64,000 nucleotides of DNA from the NCBI RefSeq assembly GCF_021556435.1, contig NZ_JAKGCU010000019.1, forward strand, positions 1 to 64,000, written 5' to 3'. The stretch is from Gordonia tangerina (GTDB lineage: Bacteria > Actinomycetota > Actinomycetes > Mycobacteriales > Mycobacteriaceae). The translations under genes were made by a program, and so were the position numbers. Of the stretch, positions 31,299 through 39,931 are shown piece by piece (within the stretch, counting starts at the first letter, position 1; each line of letters opens with the position of its first letter). The notes beneath the pieces are model-generated. The model saw nothing but the letters and a program-made list of their open reading frames with translations, searched no databases and was not told the DNA's origin.

Positions 31299-31426
31299 AA
31301 GCCGTAACCATACGAGCTCATGCCCGTCGATTGGTGAAATGCGGGAAATCAGTTGATGAACCGCTGTTGCTCACAACCGCGCACGTGGTCGGTGAGGTTC
31401 GGCGTCTGGTGTGCCCGAGGTGGATG

Positions 31427-31756
31427 TCAGCTGGTCGCCACTGTGAGTAGGACGGCCGAATCCTGTTGTGCCACCAAGCCGTGGCGTTCGTCTGGGATGG
31501 CCAACAGATCGCCGTCGATGCCCTCCCATTTCTCGGTCGCGGTGCTCAGCGTGACGTGTCCGCGCAAGATCTGCAGACTCGCCTCTCCCGGACTCTCGTG
31601 ATCGGCCATCCGGTTCCCGGCAACAAGGGCGATGACCGTCTGGCGCAGGCGATGATCGGCACTGCCGTAGAGGGTCTGGGCAGCCCGGCCGCTGCTGGCG
31701 GAATGCGCGGTGGTGAGCAGTCGGTCGACGAGTTCGGGCAGGCGGGTGGCATCCAT
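31427..31756 (-). CDS. Small cupin-like protein
   Basis: A 109-aa single-domain protein with a double-stranded beta-helix pattern (LQILRGHVTLSTATEKWEGIDGDLLAIPDERHGLVAQQDSAVLLTV). This resembles small cupins that bind a metal or ligand. An ATG at 31756 gives the compact domain; the longer frame upstream overlaps the sugar dehydrogenase and is not protein-like. It lies between narG and the dehydrogenase on the same strand, 128 bases upstream of narG. A role in nitrate respiration is possible but unproven. Confidence 0.7.
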   Translation of the reverse strand: MDATRLPELVDRLLTTAHSASSGRAAQTLYGSADHRLRQTVIALVAGNRMADHESPGEASLQILRGHVTLSTATEKWEGIDGDLLAIPDERHGLVAQQDSAVLLTVATS

Positions 31757-31760
31757 ACCG

Positions 31761-32936
31761 TCAACTTTCGCACCGTCTCCGGTCGGGAGCGACCCTTCTC
31801 GTCGAAATCGCCGAAGGCAGGACGCCTGGCCGGTCGACGCACACCGTGACGCGCAGGATGCGGTCATCGCCGGGTGCGGACGCTCCACGCCCGTCGGTGT
31901 TGCTCGTGCTGACCCACAGCGATCCGTCCGGGGCCGCGGCCACGGCCCGCAACCGGCCGTATGTGTCGTCGAACAGTGCCTGCGGTTCGCCGACATCGGT
32001 GCCAGCCCCGAGCGGTATCTGCCACAGCCGGCGCCCACGCAACGCCGCCATGTACGCCTGGCCGCCGATGATCGCGAGACCCGCCGGCGAGGCCTGGTCG
32101 GTGGACCAGGTGGTCATCGGTGCGATGAAGCGGGGATCGTCGGATTCGCCCTCGAACTGCGGCCACCCGTAATTGCCGCCGCGTTCGATGAGGTTGAGTT
32201 CATCGCGTCGGTCCTGACCGAATTCGCTGGCCCACAACCGCCCGGCGCCGTCGAACGCCAGGCCCTCGTTGTTGCGATGTCCCATCGACCACACCTCGTT
32301 GCCGAAGGGGTTATTCGGAGCCGGACGGCCGTCGTCGTCGACGCGCAGGATCTTGCCGTTCAACGCGTTGACATCCTGGGCGACCTCGGGCTGGGTCGCG
32401 TCGCCGACCGCGACATAGAGGAAGCCCTCGGGCCCACGAACGACGGCGCCGCCGTGATGGTTGAACGCGGTGTCGAGGCCGGTGATCAGCGGCCTCGGGT
32501 TCCAGACCCGTTCGCCGTCGAACTCCATCCGCACCAACCGGTTGTCACGTTCGGTGGTGTAGTACACGAACACCGTGTCCTCGTCGGTGCCGAGCGCGAT
32601 GCCTTGCAGGCCTCCCTCGCCGCGGGGTGCGGCGTCGGAGATGTCCCCGACCGTGCGGACGTCCCCGTCGGGGGAGATCCGCACGATCGTGGCGTCGTCT
32701 CGCTGGGTCACCAGGGCCGAACCGTCACGCAGGAAGGTGATGGCCCACGGCACATTGAGGCCCTCGGCGACCGTCGCGGTCACCGTGGGCGACGCGGCGT
32801 CGGTCGTGGGTGGTGCATCGGACGTGAGGTCGGAGTCGGACGACGGCGACGTGATGGGCTCGACGTCGGCGCAGGAAGCGACGAAGCCGGCCACGCCCGC
32901 CAGCGCTCCGGCGGTCAAGAACTGTCGGCGGTCCAT
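31761..32936 (-). CDS. PQQ-dependent sugar dehydrogenase family lipoprotein
   Basis: A 391-aa beta-propeller of the soluble glucose/aldose dehydrogenase (GSDH, YliI-like) family. The export signal begins MDRRQFLTAGALAG, with an RR pair suggesting Tat, and ends in lipobox VASC (Cys about residue 22). Propeller motifs include GLNVPWAITFLRDGSALVTQRD, GEGGLQGIALG, NHHGGAVV, YVAVGDATQPE, GHRNNEGLAFD, RDELNLIERGGNYGWP and GDDRILRV. The ATG is at 32936. The last 25 residues after RILRVTV are unusual and may be non-conserved. It stops four bases before the cupin start. Confidence 0.85.
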   Translation of the reverse strand: MDRRQFLTAGALAGVAGFVASCADVEPITSPSSDSDLTSDAPPTTDAASPTVTATVAEGLNVPWAITFLRDGSALVTQRDDATIVRISPDGDVRTVGDISDAAPRGEGGLQGIALGTDEDTVFVYYTTERDNRLVRMEFDGERVWNPRPLITGLDTAFNHHGGAVVRGPEGFLYVAVGDATQPEVAQDVNALNGKILRVDDDGRPAPNNPFGNEVWSMGHRNNEGLAFDGAGRLWASEFGQDRRDELNLIERGGNYGWPQFEGESDDPRFIAPMTTWSTDQASPAGLAIIGGQAYMAALRGRRLWQIPLGAGTDVGEPQALFDDTYGRLRAVAAAPDGSLWVSTSNTDGRGASAPGDDRILRVTVCVDRPGVLPSAISTRRVAPDRRRCES

Positions 32937-33157
32937 GACATCGATGGTGCCCGAATTGTCGGAAGCGTGCCCGCCCCGAATCTGCCGAACCGCATCCGGT
33001 CGGCCACGCAGGTCGTCTCGCAACACGCAGGTCCGCTCCGAAGGCGCGGCTCGTCGACCGCTCGCGCGACCCGAGCCGACCCGCGCGATCCGAGTCCACC
33101 CGCGCGACGATCATCCGCCTCCGGCCGGTCCGACACCGACCGGCTAACGTCGCCAAC

Positions 33158-33835
33158 ATGGCGGCGAAGACGATTGCGGCGATCTGGGACGACGACCCGA
33201 CATCGGCCCTGCTGTCCGGCGGATTTCGGGATGCCTGTGCCGCGGCCGGCGCACAGCGGCTCCAGGTGAACATCAGCGACGCCGCGGTGGCCGGGGCGAT
33301 GCGGATCAGCGAATTCGACCCACCGATCGATGCGGTGGTGAGCATCTGGGCCGACGATCCGACCGACGTTCTCGACCTGCTCGATGTACGGGTGGGCGCA
33401 ATGGCCGCCTGGCAGGTCGATGAACGCACCCCGCTGCACCCCGCGCTGCCGGCCGACGGCTCCCGGATCGACGCGCTGGCCAACGTCGCCTTCCTGCGGC
33501 GACCGGTCGACCTGCCGCGTGCCGACTGGCTGCGCATCTGGCTCGACGATCACACCCGCGTGGCGATCGAGACCCAGGCGACCTTCGGCTATGTCCAGAA
33601 CATCGTCGAACGGGCGCTCACCCGGGACGCCCCGGTCGTCGACGCCATCGTCGAGGAGCTGTTCGCAATGGACGCGGTGTCCGACGTCCACGCGTTCTAT
33701 GGCAGCGGGGGAGATCAGCAAGAGCTCGAACGTCGCATGACGCGAATGCTGGAGAGTGTTGCGCGGTTCGGCGCGCACCAGAATCTGGATGTCGTGCCGA
33801 CGTCGCGGTACGACTTCGAAGTCGGGCCGCGGTGA
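33158..33835 (+). CDS. EthD-like domain protein
   Basis: A 225-aa soluble protein resembling EthD-type ferredoxin-like dimeric barrels. It has repeated halves, each with a W-x(n)-D pattern and a terminal barrel strand (TFGYVQNIVERALT; VPTSRYDFEV). EthD relatives occur in degradation clusters, but none is near. It stands alone on the plus strand, divergent from the sugar dehydrogenase, with a 221-bp gap that holds no other gene. Confidence 0.6.
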   Translation: MAAKTIAAIWDDDPTSALLSGGFRDACAAAGAQRLQVNISDAAVAGAMRISEFDPPIDAVVSIWADDPTDVLDLLDVRVGAMAAWQVDERTPLHPALPADGSRIDALANVAFLRRPVDLPRADWLRIWLDDHTRVAIETQATFGYVQNIVERALTRDAPVVDAIVEELFAMDAVSDVHAFYGSGGDQQELERRMTRMLESVARFGAHQNLDVVPTSRYDFEVGPR

Positions 33836-33967
33836 TCTCGATACGCTCGCTCGCCCGGGGGGCTCGCGGGCTACTCGATCACCGGTGGGGGCCGCGCGCC
33901 GGTGGAGTACCCCACCTGCTGGTTGAGTAGCGCCGCGCGAGCTTGCGAGCCGGCGCGTATCGAAACC
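33831..33967. repeat. Two intergenic palindromic elements (same family as 1-310)
   Basis: Two adjacent inverted elements follow the EthD-like gene. The first runs ggtgatctcgatacgc ... gctactcgatcacc. The second, in opposite orientation, runs ctggttgagtagcgc ... gcgtatcgaaaccc. The ends match the window-start repeats (ggtctcgatacgc / gctactcgacca), while the middles differ. They may end transcription before the rpsH promoter. Confidence 0.75.
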
Positions 33968-34018
33968 CGGTGACCCGAGCCCGCGACGCCCGCTCCGTGA
34001 GGAACCTCCCGCAACGAT

Positions 34019-34073
34019 TTGGGTCTGGCCAGCCAATTCTCTACACTTGAACGGTTGCCTGCCCGTGGCGGGC
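34019..34073 (+). promoter_or_regulatory. Promoter and leader hairpin of the rpsH operon
   Basis: TTGGGT (34019-34024), a 17-bp spacer and TACACT (34042-34047) form a good sigma70-type promoter. The start region reads ttgaacGGTTGCC, followed by a hairpin gcccg-tgg-cgggc (34061-34073). This copies the arrangement before rplN (same -10, same GGTTGCCTGC, hairpin directly after). The leader to rpsH is about 190 nt. Confidence 0.65.
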
Positions 34074-34243
34074 TGCTCACCACAACTGAACAGTCGCCGG
34101 TGCTGGTGAAAAGCCAGGGGCATCGGCGGCAAGAACCTTATGCACAACTATCCACTTCGTGGAAGGCCCACCGCAGGTCAGGGATCATTTTCCCGTGTCC
34201 GGCGCTGTATGGGAACCGCTACGAGAAAGGTTGACGGTCAACC

Positions 34244-34642
34244 ATGACCATGACTGACCCGATCGCAGACTTCTTGACACGTCTGCGTAACGCCAACTCG
34301 GCGTTCCACGACGAGGTGACCCTGCCGTCGTCGAAGATCAAGGTGAACATCGCCGAGATCCTCAAGCGCGAGGGCTACATCACCGAGTACCGCACCGAAG
34401 ATGCGGAGATCGGCAAGAACCTCGTCGTCACCCTGAAGTACGGCCCCAGCCGTGAGCGCAGCATCGCCGGTCTGCGTCGCGTGTCCAAGCCGGGCCTGCG
34501 GGTGTATGCAAAGTCCACCAACCTGCCCAAGGTGCTGGGCGGCCTCGGCGTGGCCATCATCTCCACGTCGTCGGGCCTGCTCACCGACCGCCAGGCAGCG
34601 AACCAGGGCGTGGGCGGCGAAGTCCTCGCCTACGTCTGGTAG
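34244..34642 (+). CDS. rpsH: 30S ribosomal protein S8
   Basis: S8 (132 aa), a 16S rRNA central-domain binder and, in E. coli, the translational repressor of the spc operon. Family blocks are [35 protein letters not shown] and the C-terminal [19 protein letters not shown]. It opens the second half of the split operon, with its own promoter. The region between the EthD-like gene and rpsH (33836-34243) holds only the repeats, the promoter and the leader. Confidence 0.97.
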   Translation: MTMTDPIADFLTRLRNANSAFHDEVTLPSSKIKVNIAEILKREGYITEYRTEDAEIGKNLVVTLKYGPSRERSIAGLRRVSKPGLRVYAKSTNLPKVLGGLGVAIISTSSGLLTDRQAANQGVGGEVLAYVW

Positions 34643-34654
34643 GGGAGTCCTCAC

Positions 34655-35191
34655 ATGTCGCGTATTGGAAAGAGCCCCATCGAGATCCCTGCCGGCGTCG
34701 ACGTCACCATCGACGGGCAGGACGTGCGGGTGAAGGGCCCCAAGGGTGAGCTGAGCGTCACTCTGTCGGAGCCGATCACCGTCGCCAAGGAAGACAACAC
34801 GATCGTTGTCACCCGGCCGAACGACGAGCGTCGCAACCGTTCCCTGCACGGCCTGAGCCGCACGCTGGTGAACAACCTCGTCGTCGGCGTCACGCAGGGC
34901 TACACCACGAAGATGGAGATCTTCGGTGTCGGCTACCGCGTGCAGGCCAAGGGCAGTGACCTCGAGTTCGCCCTGGGCTACAGCCATCCCGTTCCGATCG
35001 AGGCGCCCGAAGGCATCTCCTTCGCCGTGGAATCACCCACGAAGTTCTCGATCTCGGGTATCGACAAGCAGCAAGTCGGCCAGATCTCGGCGAACATCCG
35101 CCGCCTGCGTCGTCCGGACCCCTACAAGGGCAAGGGCATTCGCTACGAGGGTGAGCAGATCCGTCGCAAGGTCGGAAAGACGGGTAAGTAA
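34655..35191 (+). CDS. rplF: 50S ribosomal protein L6
   Basis: L6 (178 aa) with the start [19 protein letters not shown], two similar alpha/beta domains and the C-terminal signature [16 protein letters not shown]. It lies 12 bases after rpsH. Length and order are standard for the spc operon. Confidence 0.97.
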   Translation: MSRIGKSPIEIPAGVDVTIDGQDVRVKGPKGELSVTLSEPITVAKEDNTIVVTRPNDERRNRSLHGLSRTLVNNLVVGVTQGYTTKMEIFGVGYRVQAKGSDLEFALGYSHPVPIEAPEGISFAVESPTKFSISGIDKQQVGQISANIRRLRRPDPYKGKGIRYEGEQIRRKVGKTGK

Positions 35192-35194
35192 GCC

Positions 35195-35599
35195 ATGAGT
35201 GATACAGCAACCAAAACTGTTCGCAAGCCCCTGGGCAAGGACGTGTCGACGCGTCGTCGCACCGCGACCGCCAACCGGCACTTCCGTCTGCGCAAGAAGG
35301 TCAGCGGCACCCCCGAGCGTCCGCGTCTGTCGGTCAAGCGCAGCTCGCGCCACATCCACGTGCAGTTGATCGACGACCTGGCCGGCAAGACCCTGGCCGC
35401 GGCGTCGTCCATCGAGGCCGACGTTCGCGCCGCCGGTGGCGACAAGTCCGCGCAGGCCCGCAAGGTCGGCGAACTGATCGCCGCCCGTGCCAAGGCAGCT
35501 GGCGTCGAGACCGTCGTGTTCGACCGTGGTGGCAAGGAGTACCACGGCCGGATCGCCGCACTCGCCGACGCCGCCCGCGAGGGAGGGCTGACCTTCTGA
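35195..35599 (+). CDS. rplR: 50S ribosomal protein L18
   Basis: L18 (134 aa) binds 5S rRNA with L5. Motifs are [36 protein letters not shown] and [24 protein letters not shown]. It starts three bases after rplF. Its TGA stop overlaps the ATG of the 15-codon ORF that leads into rpsE. Confidence 0.97.
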   Translation: MSDTATKTVRKPLGKDVSTRRRTATANRHFRLRKKVSGTPERPRLSVKRSSRHIHVQLIDDLAGKTLAAASSIEADVRAAGGDKSAQARKVGELIAARAKAAGVETVVFDRGGKEYHGRIAALADAAREGGLTF

Positions 35600-35646
35600 T
35601 GACCATCTACACCAGCTACACCACCATGACCGGAGGGAACCTCTGA
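35599..35646 (+). CDS. 15-codon ORF bridging rplR and rpsE
   Basis: An ATG overlaps the rplR stop (TGATG at 35597-35601), and the frame [15 protein letters not shown] ends in TGA that overlaps the rpsE ATG (35644-35648). A purine-rich gggaggg lies about ten bases upstream, and the rpsE ribosome site cggaggg is inside this ORF. It would keep ribosomes continuous across the gap, so it may be a coupling peptide. It could also be chance in a 46-base spacer. Confidence 0.4.
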   Translation: MTIYTSYTTMTGGNL

Positions 35647-36299
35647 TGCCCGGACGTCAGCGTGACGGCGGAAACGGACCCGCCGGAAACGACAACAACG
35701 CCGCCACCGGCGGCAACAACGACCAGCGCGGCGAGCGTCGCGGCCGTGGTCGTCGCGACGACCGCGGCGGCCGTGATCGCGAGGATCGCAACCAGCTCGA
35801 GCGCGTGGTCGCCATCAACCGTGTCTCGAAGGTGGTGAAGGGTGGCCGTCGCTTCTCCTTCACCGCACTCGTGGTGGTCGGCGACGGCCAGGGCATGGTC
35901 GGTGTCGGCTACGGCAAGGCCAAGGAAGTCCCGGCCGCGATCCAGAAGGGCGTCGAAGAGGCTCGCAAGAACTTCTTCCGCGTGCCGCTGATCGGCGGCA
36001 CGGTGACCCACCCGGTGCAGGGTGAGGCCGCCGCCGGTGTCGTGATGCTCCGTCCGGCCAGCCCCGGTACCGGTGTGATCGCCGGTGGCGCGGTGCGTGC
36101 CGTGCTGGAGTGCGCGGGCGTGCACGACGTGCTCGCCAAGAGCCTCGGCAGCGACAACGCGATCAACGTGGTCCACGCCACCGTTGCCGCGCTGAAGATG
36201 TTGCAGCGGCCGGAGGAGGTCGCCGCACGTCGTGGTCTGCCGATCGAAGATGTCGCACCCGCGGGCATGCTGCGGGCGCGCGCGGGCCAGGGAGCGTGA
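35646..36299 (+). CDS. rpsE: 30S ribosomal protein S5
   Basis: S5 (217 aa), at the decoding-site proofreading interface. The first 55 residues are an Asn/Gly/Arg-rich extension seen in actinobacteria. The S5 core follows with [49 protein letters not shown] and [20 protein letters not shown]. The ATG at 35646 is preceded by ggaggg. Confidence 0.97.
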   Translation: MPGRQRDGGNGPAGNDNNAATGGNNDQRGERRGRGRRDDRGGRDREDRNQLERVVAINRVSKVVKGGRRFSFTALVVVGDGQGMVGVGYGKAKEVPAAIQKGVEEARKNFFRVPLIGGTVTHPVQGEAAAGVVMLRPASPGTGVIAGGAVRAVLECAGVHDVLAKSLGSDNAINVVHATVAALKMLQRPEEVAARRGLPIEDVAPAGMLRARAGQGA

Positions 36300-36304
36300 G
36301 AGTG

Positions 36305-36487
36305 ATGGCAGAGCTGAAGATCACCCAGATCAAGGGCACCATCGGTACCAAACAGAACCAGCGTGACAGCCTGCGGACCCTCGGACTGAAGGGCATCCGC
36401 AAGTCGGTCACCCGCGAGGACACCCCGATCAACCGCGGCCTCATCAACGTGGTTCGGCACCTCGTGACAGTCGAAGAGGTCAAGTAA
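36305..36487 (+). CDS. rpmD: 50S ribosomal protein L30
   Basis: L30 (60 aa) with [30 protein letters not shown] and a terminal [11 protein letters not shown] chose the ATG at 36305; a GTG sits just before it in frame. It starts six bases after rpsE and its TAA overlaps the rplO ATG. Confidence 0.96.
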   Translation: MAELKITQIKGTIGTKQNQRDSLRTLGLKGIRKSVTREDTPINRGLINVVRHLVTVEEVK

Positions 36488-36927
36488 TGACAATCAAGCT
36501 CCATCACCTTCGCCCCGCTCCGGGCGCGAAGACCGAGAAGACCCGTGTGGGTCGCGGTGAGGGGTCCAAGGGTAAGACCGCAGGCCGCGGCACCAAGGGA
36601 ACCAAGGCGCGTAAGAACGTGCCCGCCGCCTTCGAGGGTGGCCAGATGCCGATCCACATGCGGTTGCCGAAGCTCAAGGGCTTCAAGAACAACAACCGGG
36701 TCGAGTACCAGGTCGTCAACGTGGGCGATATCGCACGGCTGTTCCCGCAGGGCGGCTCCATCGGTGTCGACGAGCTCGTCGCCGCCGGTGCGGTTCGTAA
36801 GAACCAGCTCGTCAAGGTGCTCGGCGACGGGGACCTCGGCGTGAAGGTCGACGTCACCGCCAACAAGTTCACGGCTTCGGCCAAGGAGAAGATCGCGGCT
36901 GCCGGCGGCAGCGCGACCGAACTCTGA
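36487..36927 (+). CDS. rplO: 50S ribosomal protein L15
   Basis: L15 (146 aa) with the basic glycine-rich N-terminus ([33 protein letters not shown]), the [18 protein letters not shown] block and a C-terminal domain. It is the last ribosomal gene of this segment; a strong hairpin follows before secY. Confidence 0.97.
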   Translation: MTIKLHHLRPAPGAKTEKTRVGRGEGSKGKTAGRGTKGTKARKNVPAAFEGGQMPIHMRLPKLKGFKNNNRVEYQVVNVGDIARLFPQGGSIGVDELVAAGAVRKNQLVKVLGDGDLGVKVDVTANKFTASAKEKIAAAGGSATEL

Positions 36928-36942
36928 GTCGTCACCGCTGAC

Positions 36943-36982
36943 CGACGGACGGCTTCACGGACTTCCGTGCAGCCGTCCGTCG
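36943..36982 (+). terminator. Two-part hairpin after rplO
   Basis: Outer 12-bp stem cgacggacggct / agccgtccgtcg with an inner 6-bp stem cacgga / tccgtg. It starts 15 bases after the rplO stop. No U-tract follows. It could separate the ribosomal genes from secY, which then needs its own promoter in 36983-37142; TTAGAGT near 37044 is a possible -10 box. Confidence 0.7.
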
Positions 36983-37142
36983 TGTCACGTCGGACAAGCC
37001 GGACACCGGGCCGTCGCGCTGACGAGCGCCGATGACGTGACTGTTAGAGTTCAAGCGTTGTCTTGACGCTTCGATCAACGTCGATTGCCGAGCACGTGGG
37101 GGATGCGAGTCCTCGTCGCGTGGTCGTTCCTAGGAGGAGTTA

Positions 37143-38468
37143 GTGCTTTCCCCCCTCGTCGCGGCCTTTAGGACGCCCGATCTGAGGAAGAAGATCCTCT
37201 TCGTCATCGGCATCATCGTGCTGTACCGGTTGGGAGCGACCATCCCATCGCCCGGCGTCGATTATCAGGCCGTACGAGCGTGCCTCGATGAGGTGTCGCA
37301 GGGCGACTCGGCCAACATCTACTCGCTGATCAGCCTGTTCTCGGGCGGCGCGCTGCTGCAGCTGTCCGTGTTCGCGATCGGCATCATGCCCTACATCACC
37401 GCCAGCATCATCGTGCAGCTGCTGACGGTGGTGATCCCACGCTTCGAGCAGCTGCGCAAGGAAGGTCAGTCCGGCCAGGCCAAGATGACGCAGTACACCC
37501 GCTACCTCACGGTGGCGCTGGCCCTGCTGCAGTCCACCGGCATCGTCGCACTCGCCGATCGCGGACAGCTACTGGCCGACTGTTCAGTCGGCGACCAGAT
37601 CATCAACGACCAGTCGATCTTCGGTCTGGCCATCATCGTGCTGGTGATGACTGCCGGCGCCTGTGTGGTCATGTGGTTCGGCGAGCTCATCACCGAGCGC
37701 GGTGTCGGCAACGGCATGTCGCTGTTGATCTTCGCCGGTATCGCCGCCCGAATCCCGGCCGAGGGTAAAAACATCCTGGACACCCGTGGGGGACTGGTGT
37801 TCGGCCTGGTCTGCGTTGCGGCGCTGCTCATCGTCGCCGGCGTGGTGTTCATCGAGCAGGGCCAGCGCCGCATCCCGGTGCAGTACGCCAAACGCATGGT
37901 GGGCCGCAAGATGTACGGCGGATCGTCGACGTATCTGCCGCTGAAGGTCAACCAGGCCGGCGTCATCCCAGTGATCTTCGCCTCATCACTGCTGTATCTT
38001 CCGCAGCTCATCTTGCAGCTGACCCAGGATCCGGCGGGCGAACAGTCCACCTGGCAGCGCTACATCAGCGAGTACCTCACCGACCCGGGGAGCTGGGTCT
38101 ACATCGTCGTGTACTTCCTGATGATCATCTTCTTCACCTACTTCTACGTCGCCGTCACCTTCAATCCGGAGGAGCGCGCCGAGGACATGAAGAAGTACGG
38201 CGGCTTCATCCCGGGAATCCGTCCGGGCCAGCCGACCGCCGACTACCTGGGCTATGTGTTGAGCCGCATCACACTGCCGGGGTCGATTTACCTGGGTATC
38301 ATCGCCGTACTGCCCAACCTGTTCCTCGAGATCGGTAACAGCGGTGGTGTGCAGAACTTGCCATTTGGGGGCACGGCCGTGTTGATCATGGTCGGTGTGG
38401 GTCTGGACACGATGAAGCAAGTCAACAGTCAATTGATGCAACGTAAGTACGAAGGATTCCTCAAGTGA
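37143..38468 (+). CDS. secY: Preprotein translocase subunit SecY
   Basis: Core channel of the Sec translocon, 441 aa with about ten membrane helices. Typical blocks are [75 protein letters not shown] and the cytoplasmic loop motif [17 protein letters not shown]. The start is GTG at 37143 with cctaggaggag upstream. The end overlaps adk by four bases. Confidence 0.97.
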   Translation: MLSPLVAAFRTPDLRKKILFVIGIIVLYRLGATIPSPGVDYQAVRACLDEVSQGDSANIYSLISLFSGGALLQLSVFAIGIMPYITASIIVQLLTVVIPRFEQLRKEGQSGQAKMTQYTRYLTVALALLQSTGIVALADRGQLLADCSVGDQIINDQSIFGLAIIVLVMTAGACVVMWFGELITERGVGNGMSLLIFAGIAARIPAEGKNILDTRGGLVFGLVCVAALLIVAGVVFIEQGQRRIPVQYAKRMVGRKMYGGSSTYLPLKVNQAGVIPVIFASSLLYLPQLILQLTQDPAGEQSTWQRYISEYLTDPGSWVYIVVYFLMIIFFTYFYVAVTFNPEERAEDMKKYGGFIPGIRPGQPTADYLGYVLSRITLPGSIYLGIIAVLPNLFLEIGNSGGVQNLPFGGTAVLIMVGVGLDTMKQVNSQLMQRKYEGFLK

Positions 38469-39019
38469 GACTCGTCATTCTCGGCCCCCCCGGCGCCGGC
38501 AAGGGTACCCAGGCGGAACTGCTGTCCGAGGCGATCGGCATCCCGCACATCTCCACCGGTGACCTGTTCCGTGCCAACATCTCCCAGGGAACCGCGGTCG
38601 GCATCGAGGCCAAGCGTTATCTCGATGCCGGTGACCTGGTGCCCTCGGAGATCACGGTCGACATGGTTCGTGCCCGGGTGGCCGAGCCCGATGCTGCCAA
38701 GGGATTCATTCTCGACGGGTTCCCGCGCTCGACCGAGCAGGCCGACGCACTCAAAGACATTCTCGCCAAGCTCGACACCGGCCTCGATGCCGTGCTGTCG
38801 TTCGTCGTCGACACCGACGTCGTGGTGGAGCGGATGATGGCCCGTGGCCGCGCCGACGACACCGAAGAGGTGATCCGCAACCGGATGGCGGTCTACACCA
38901 AGGAGACCGCACCGTTGCTCGAGTACTACGGCGACGAGGTCAAGACCATCGACGCCGTCGGCGACGTGCAGGACGTCCACCAGCGTGTGCTCAGCGCGCT
39001 GGGTGCGGGCGTGTCCTGA
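38465..39019 (+). CDS. adk: Adenylate kinase
   Basis: Converts AMP and ATP to two ADP. The 184-aa length is the short-lid bacterial type: P-loop [14 protein letters not shown]-binding [24 protein letters not shown] and a short LID without zinc cysteines ([15 protein letters not shown]). The GTG start overlaps the secY stop, so the genes are coupled. The secY-adk-map order is conserved in actinobacteria. Confidence 0.97.
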   Translation: MRLVILGPPGAGKGTQAELLSEAIGIPHISTGDLFRANISQGTAVGIEAKRYLDAGDLVPSEITVDMVRARVAEPDAAKGFILDGFPRSTEQADALKDILAKLDTGLDAVLSFVVDTDVVVERMMARGRADDTEEVIRNRMAVYTKETAPLLEYYGDEVKTIDAVGDVQDVHQRVLSALGAGVS

Positions 39020-39050
39020 TCGGCACCACGGCACCGTAGCCCATCTGCTC

Positions 39051-39845
39051 ATGGCTTTTCGTAAACCCAAACCTGTGCCGTTCCGGACGCCCGGTGAGGT
39101 CGACGCCATGGCGGCGGCCGGCGCGGTCGTCGGCGCCGCCCTCGTTGCGGTGCGCGCGGCCGCGACGGTCGGGGCCACCACCCTGGATCTCGACGAGGTC
39201 GCCGAGTCGGTGATCCGGGATGCCGGGGCGATCCCGTCCTTCAAGGGCTACCACGGCTTTCCCGGATCGATCTGCAGCTCGGTCAACGAGGTAGTGGTCC
39301 ACGGCATCCCGTCGACGGATGTGGTCCTCGCCGAAGGCGACCTGGTGTCCATCGACTGCGGCGCCATTCTCGATGGTTGGCATGGTGACTCGGCATGGAC
39401 GTTCGGGGTGGGGGAGCTCTCCACCGCGGATGCGGAACTGTCCGAGGCCACGCGTCTGTCGATGGAGGCCGGTATCGCCGCCATGGTCGACGGCGCCCGG
39501 CTCACCGACATCTCGCATGCCATCGAACTCGGTACCCGTGCCGCCGAACAGAAGTTCGGGCGTTCCTTCGGCATCGTCGCCGGGTACGGCGGTCACGGGA
39601 TCGGCAGAGAGATGCACATGGAGCCGTTCCTCGCCAATGAGGGCAAACCCAACCGCGGTCCGCGGTTGGTGATCGGTTCGACGCTGGCCATCGAGCCGAT
39701 GCTCACGTTGGGTACCACCGAGACATCGGTCCTCGACGACGACTGGACCGTCGTCACCGACGACGGGTCGCGCGCAGCGCACTGGGAGCACACCGTCGTG
39801 GTGACCGGCGACGGTCCGCGGATCCTCACCACACGGCCGAACTGA
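39051..39845 (+). CDS. map: Methionine aminopeptidase, type I
   Basis: Removes the initiator methionine. The 264-aa protein shows the metal ligands in the expected order: two Asp ([19 protein letters not shown]), His ([11 protein letters not shown]), Glu (IEPMLT) and a Glu near the end (AHWEHTVVV). There is no SH3-like N-terminal extension. The ATG at 39051 gives the compact enzyme, but its ribosome site is weak. The longer frame overlaps adk. Confidence 0.95.
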   Translation: MAFRKPKPVPFRTPGEVDAMAAAGAVVGAALVAVRAAATVGATTLDLDEVAESVIRDAGAIPSFKGYHGFPGSICSSVNEVVVHGIPSTDVVLAEGDLVSIDCGAILDGWHGDSAWTFGVGELSTADAELSEATRLSMEAGIAAMVDGARLTDISHAIELGTRAAEQKFGRSFGIVAGYGGHGIGREMHMEPFLANEGKPNRGPRLVIGSTLAIEPMLTLGTTETSVLDDDWTVVTDDGSRAAHWEHTVVVTGDGPRILTTRPN

Positions 39846-39931
39846 TCGCTCACCTGCGCCGGAACGCAGGTGAACCTGGTGATGCGTTGCTAGGCTGACC
39901 TCCAGACGAAACCTGGACCGGACGGTGGGCG

